Shown piece after piece: positions 14,677 through 16,510 of a stretch of 16,510 bases of DNA. The position numbers and the translations under genes are program-made. Location of the stretch: positions 1-16,510 of the forward strand of contig CAMPKU010000081.1 of the NCBI GenBank assembly GCA_946887385.1, in the 5' to 3' direction. This DNA is from an uncultured Gammaproteobacteria bacterium (lineage in GTDB: Bacteria; Pseudomonadota; Gammaproteobacteria; Rariloculales; Rariloculaceae). Numbering within the stretch: position 1 is the first letter of the stretch; every line of letters starts with the position of its first letter. The notes under the pieces were generated by a model. That model saw nothing but the letters and a program-made list of their open reading frames with translations, searched no databases and was not told where the DNA came from.

Positions 14677-15534
14677 TTACTCGTCGGCCGCCAACGGTAG
14701 GCGCGTAACCTCGATCGTGTGCAAGCGTCGCCGGTCGCCGCGCAGCACCTTGAACCTGAGCCCCGCGAAATCGAGCTGCTCGCCGCGGCGCGGCAGGCGC
14801 CCGAGTTCGTGCATCACGAGGCCGCCCACCGTGTCGTAGTCGGCGTCGGAAAGCTCGGTGCTGAAGAATTCATTGAACTCGTCGATGCGCGTGAGCGCCG
14901 CTACCACGTACTTGCCGCCGTCCAGCGGCTGAATCGACGAGGCCTCTTCGGGATCGAGCTCGTCGTCGATGTCGCCGACGATCTGCTCGAGCACGTCTTC
15001 GATGGTGGCGAGCCCCGACACGCCGCCGTATTCGTCGACGACGATGGCCATGTGGTTGCGGGCTTCGCGGAACTCGGTGAGCAGCGTGTTCAGACGCTTA
15101 CTCTCGGGAATGAACGCGGCGGGCCGCAGGAAGCTCTGCAAGTTGAATGGCACCTTGTTGGCCACGAAGTGTTTCAACAAGTCCTTTGCCAGCACGATGC
15201 CGACGACCTCGTCTTTATCGTCGCCGATCACGGGAAATCGCGAGTGGTTCGACTCCGCGATGATCTTCAGCACTTCCTCGGGCGTCTGATCTTTGGCAAC
15301 CACCACCATCTGACTGCGCGGCACCATGATGTCGCGCACTTGCGTGTCGGCCACCTCGAGCACGCCTTGCAGCATCGCAAACTCGTCGGAGCCGATGACG
15401 CCGCGCTCGAGGAAGCCGGCGAGAAACTCCACTATGTCTTCGCGGCTCTTGGCCTCGCCGGCACGGCCTTGAACGAGCCTCTGAAACCATCCGGATACGC
15501 CGGTGTCGCCACTAGGGTGAGTATCGTCCGACAT
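14677..15534 (-). CDS. corC: CorC/YbeX-family CBS-domain protein
   Basis: The 285-residue protein has two CBS domains at about 67-125 and 133-190, including VRDIMVPRSQM (66-76) and MAIVVDEYGGVSGLATIEDVLEQIVGDI (162-189, key residues DEYGG and TIEDVLE). A CorC_HlyC transporter-associated domain follows at about 205-280. In E. coli YbeX/CorC is linked to magnesium and cobalt efflux and to ribosome maturation. No transmembrane helix is present, so this is the short cytoplasmic form. It lies five bases downstream of the ybeY stop and four before lnt, in the classic ybeZ-ybeY-ybeX-lnt order. Confidence 0.95.
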   Translation of the reverse strand: MSDDTHPSGDTGVSGWFQRLVQGRAGEAKSREDIVEFLAGFLERGVIGSDEFAMLQGVLEVADTQVRDIMVPRSQMVVVAKDQTPEEVLKIIAESNHSRFPVIGDDKDEVVGIVLAKDLLKHFVANKVPFNLQSFLRPAAFIPESKRLNTLLTEFREARNHMAIVVDEYGGVSGLATIEDVLEQIVGDIDDELDPEEASSIQPLDGGKYVVAALTRIDEFNEFFSTELSDADYDTVGGLVMHELGRLPRRGEQLDFAGLRFKVLRGDRRRLHTIEVTRLPLAADE

Positions 15535-15539
15535 CGAGA

Positions 15540-16031
15540 TTATTTTATCGTGTAAGGATCGGGAAAGCCCAATTTCGCCAGCAGCGCTCGCTCGCGCGCC
15601 TCCATGGCGGCCGCGGCGCGCGATTTTTCGTGGTCGTAACCCTGCAAGTGCAGCGTTCCGTGAATCACCATGTGCGCCCAGTGCGCCGCCAGCGTCTTAC
15701 CCTGCTCACGCGCCTCGCGCGCGACGACGTCGGCGCAGATGACGAGGTCGCCGAACGGCAGCAGTTCCGCACCCGCCGTATCCGGCGGCCCGCTATCCTC
15801 GACGCCCCTTGCAGGGAACGACAGCACGTTCGTGGCCCCTTTCTTGCCGCGGTAGTGCGAGTTCAATTTCGCGCTCTCGCGTTCGTTCACGATGCGCAGC
15901 GTGAGCTCACCGCGTACATCCGCGGCCAGCGCCGCGCGCGCCCAGCGCCGCAGCTGCGCATCGGTGGGCACTGCGGCGCTGCGGCTTGCGTTTTGCACCG
16001 TTACCACGACCGCGCGCGCTCGCCGCGTCAT
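15540..16031 (-). CDS. ybeY: Endoribonuclease YbeY (16S rRNA maturation)
   Basis: YbeY is a zinc-dependent endoribonuclease involved in 16S rRNA 3'-end processing and ribosome quality control. The 163 residues include the metal-binding signature [11 protein letters not shown] at 124-134, with the three His ligands 124, 128 and 134. Upstream are [18 protein letters not shown] (56-73) and [11 protein letters not shown] (93-103), both conserved. The ATG at 16031 overlaps the ybeZ stop as ATGA, so the two are translationally coupled, matching their known functional link. Confidence 0.97.
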   Translation of the reverse strand: MTRRARAVVVTVQNASRSAAVPTDAQLRRWARAALAADVRGELTLRIVNERESAKLNSHYRGKKGATNVLSFPARGVEDSGPPDTAGAELLPFGDLVICADVVAREAREQGKTLAAHWAHMVIHGTLHLQGYDHEKSRAAAAMEARERALLAKLGFPDPYTIK

Positions 16032-16510
16032 TCCCCGTCTCGGCCGGCCCCTGGCGCGCGTTGCGCATCTTCCTCGCGGGCGTAGGCCGACACGATCCGC
16101 TGCACGAGCGGATGGCGCACGACGTCCTCGGCGCCGAAATGAATGAATGCAATGCCGGGCACACCCTCGAGAATGCGCCCCACCTGCTTCAAACCCGATT
16201 CCTTGCCGCGCGGCAGGTCGGTTTGCGTGATGTCGCCCGTCACCACGGCGCGCGAGCCGAACCCGATGCGCGTCAAAAACATCTTCATCTGCTCGGGCGT
16301 GGTGTTTTGCGCCTCGTCCAAGATCACGAACGACTCATTGAGCGTGCGGCCGCGCATGAACGCGAGCGGCGCAATCTCGATCACGTGGCGCTCGATGAGC
16401 CGGCCCACCTTGTCGAACCCCATCATCTCGTACAGCGCGTCGTACATCGGCCGCAAGTACGGATCCACCTTCTGCGTGAGATCGCCGGGCAGGAATCCCA
16501 GGCGCTCGCC
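16028..16510 (-). CDS. ybeZ: PhoH-like ATPase YbeZ, N-terminal part beyond window
   Basis: The frame is open from the right edge to TGA at 16028-16030, giving the last 160 residues. It shows the PhoH-family sequence [18 protein letters not shown], then [18 protein letters not shown], the Walker B segment [12 protein letters not shown], and [20 protein letters not shown]. The Walker A region lies outside the window. YbeZ is an RNA-associated ATPase or helicase that partners YbeY in rRNA processing. Its stop overlaps the ybeY start. The C-terminus ([19 protein letters not shown]) is typical, so the gene appears intact apart from the window cut. Confidence 0.96.
   Translation of the reverse strand, partial: GERLGFLPGDLTQKVDPYLRPMYDALYEMMGFDKVGRLIERHVIEIAPLAFMRGRTLNESFVILDEAQNTTPEQMKMFLTRIGFGSRAVVTGDITQTDLPRGKESGLKQVGRILEGVPGIAFIHFGAEDVVRHPLVQRIVSAYAREEDAQRAPGAGRDGE

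Overview
The window is GC-rich, densely packed chromosomal DNA. It most likely comes from a high-GC gammaproteobacterium near the Xanthomonadales, Nevskiales or Steroidobacterales; that placement is inferred from gene content and protein style, not from a search. The backbone is a conserved proteobacterial housekeeping cluster on the minus strand. Read in its direction of transcription (right to left) it runs ybeZ/phoH (cut by the right edge), ybeY, corC, lnt, then lptE, holA, nadD, rsfS and rlmH. This is the order known from E. coli, where leuS sits between lnt and lptE on the same strand.

Region by region: 1-2537 holds a two-gene minus-strand unit. It encodes a membrane-anchored Ser/Thr protein kinase and, coupled through an ATGA overlap, an exported Sel1-repeat, coiled-coil, caspase-like protein that runs off the left edge. 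2712-5330 is rlmH, rsfS, nadD and holA. 5340-7241 is a cysS-yidD-Trm112 block inserted between lptE and holA. 7242-7364 is a divergent promoter region. 7365-8208 carries plus-strand hisI and a small unrecognised ORF with a near-perfect ribosome binding site. 8239-9318 is lptE followed directly by an uncharacterised HExxH protein. 9356-13206 is a plus-strand pair, leuS and a GT1-type glycosyltransferase. 13170-16510 is lnt, corC, ybeY and ybeZ.

The plus-strand genes interrupt an otherwise uniform minus-strand cluster. The LeuRS resembles the lineage seen in Planctomycetes, Bacteroidetes and Verrucomicrobia rather than the gammaproteobacterial one, and HisI has an unusual metal-site signature. 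This suggests that these genes were acquired and that leuS was replaced at its ancestral locus in the opposite orientation.

Functionally, the backbone covers ribosome and RNA maturation (YbeY, RlmH, RsfS), envelope biogenesis (Lnt, LptE, CorC, YidD), the DNA polymerase III clamp loader (HolA), NAD synthesis (NadD) and tRNA charging (CysS, LeuS). The least understood elements are the kinase/caspase-like pair, the HExxH protein and the small ORF. No tRNA, rRNA, CRISPR array or insertion sequence was seen.
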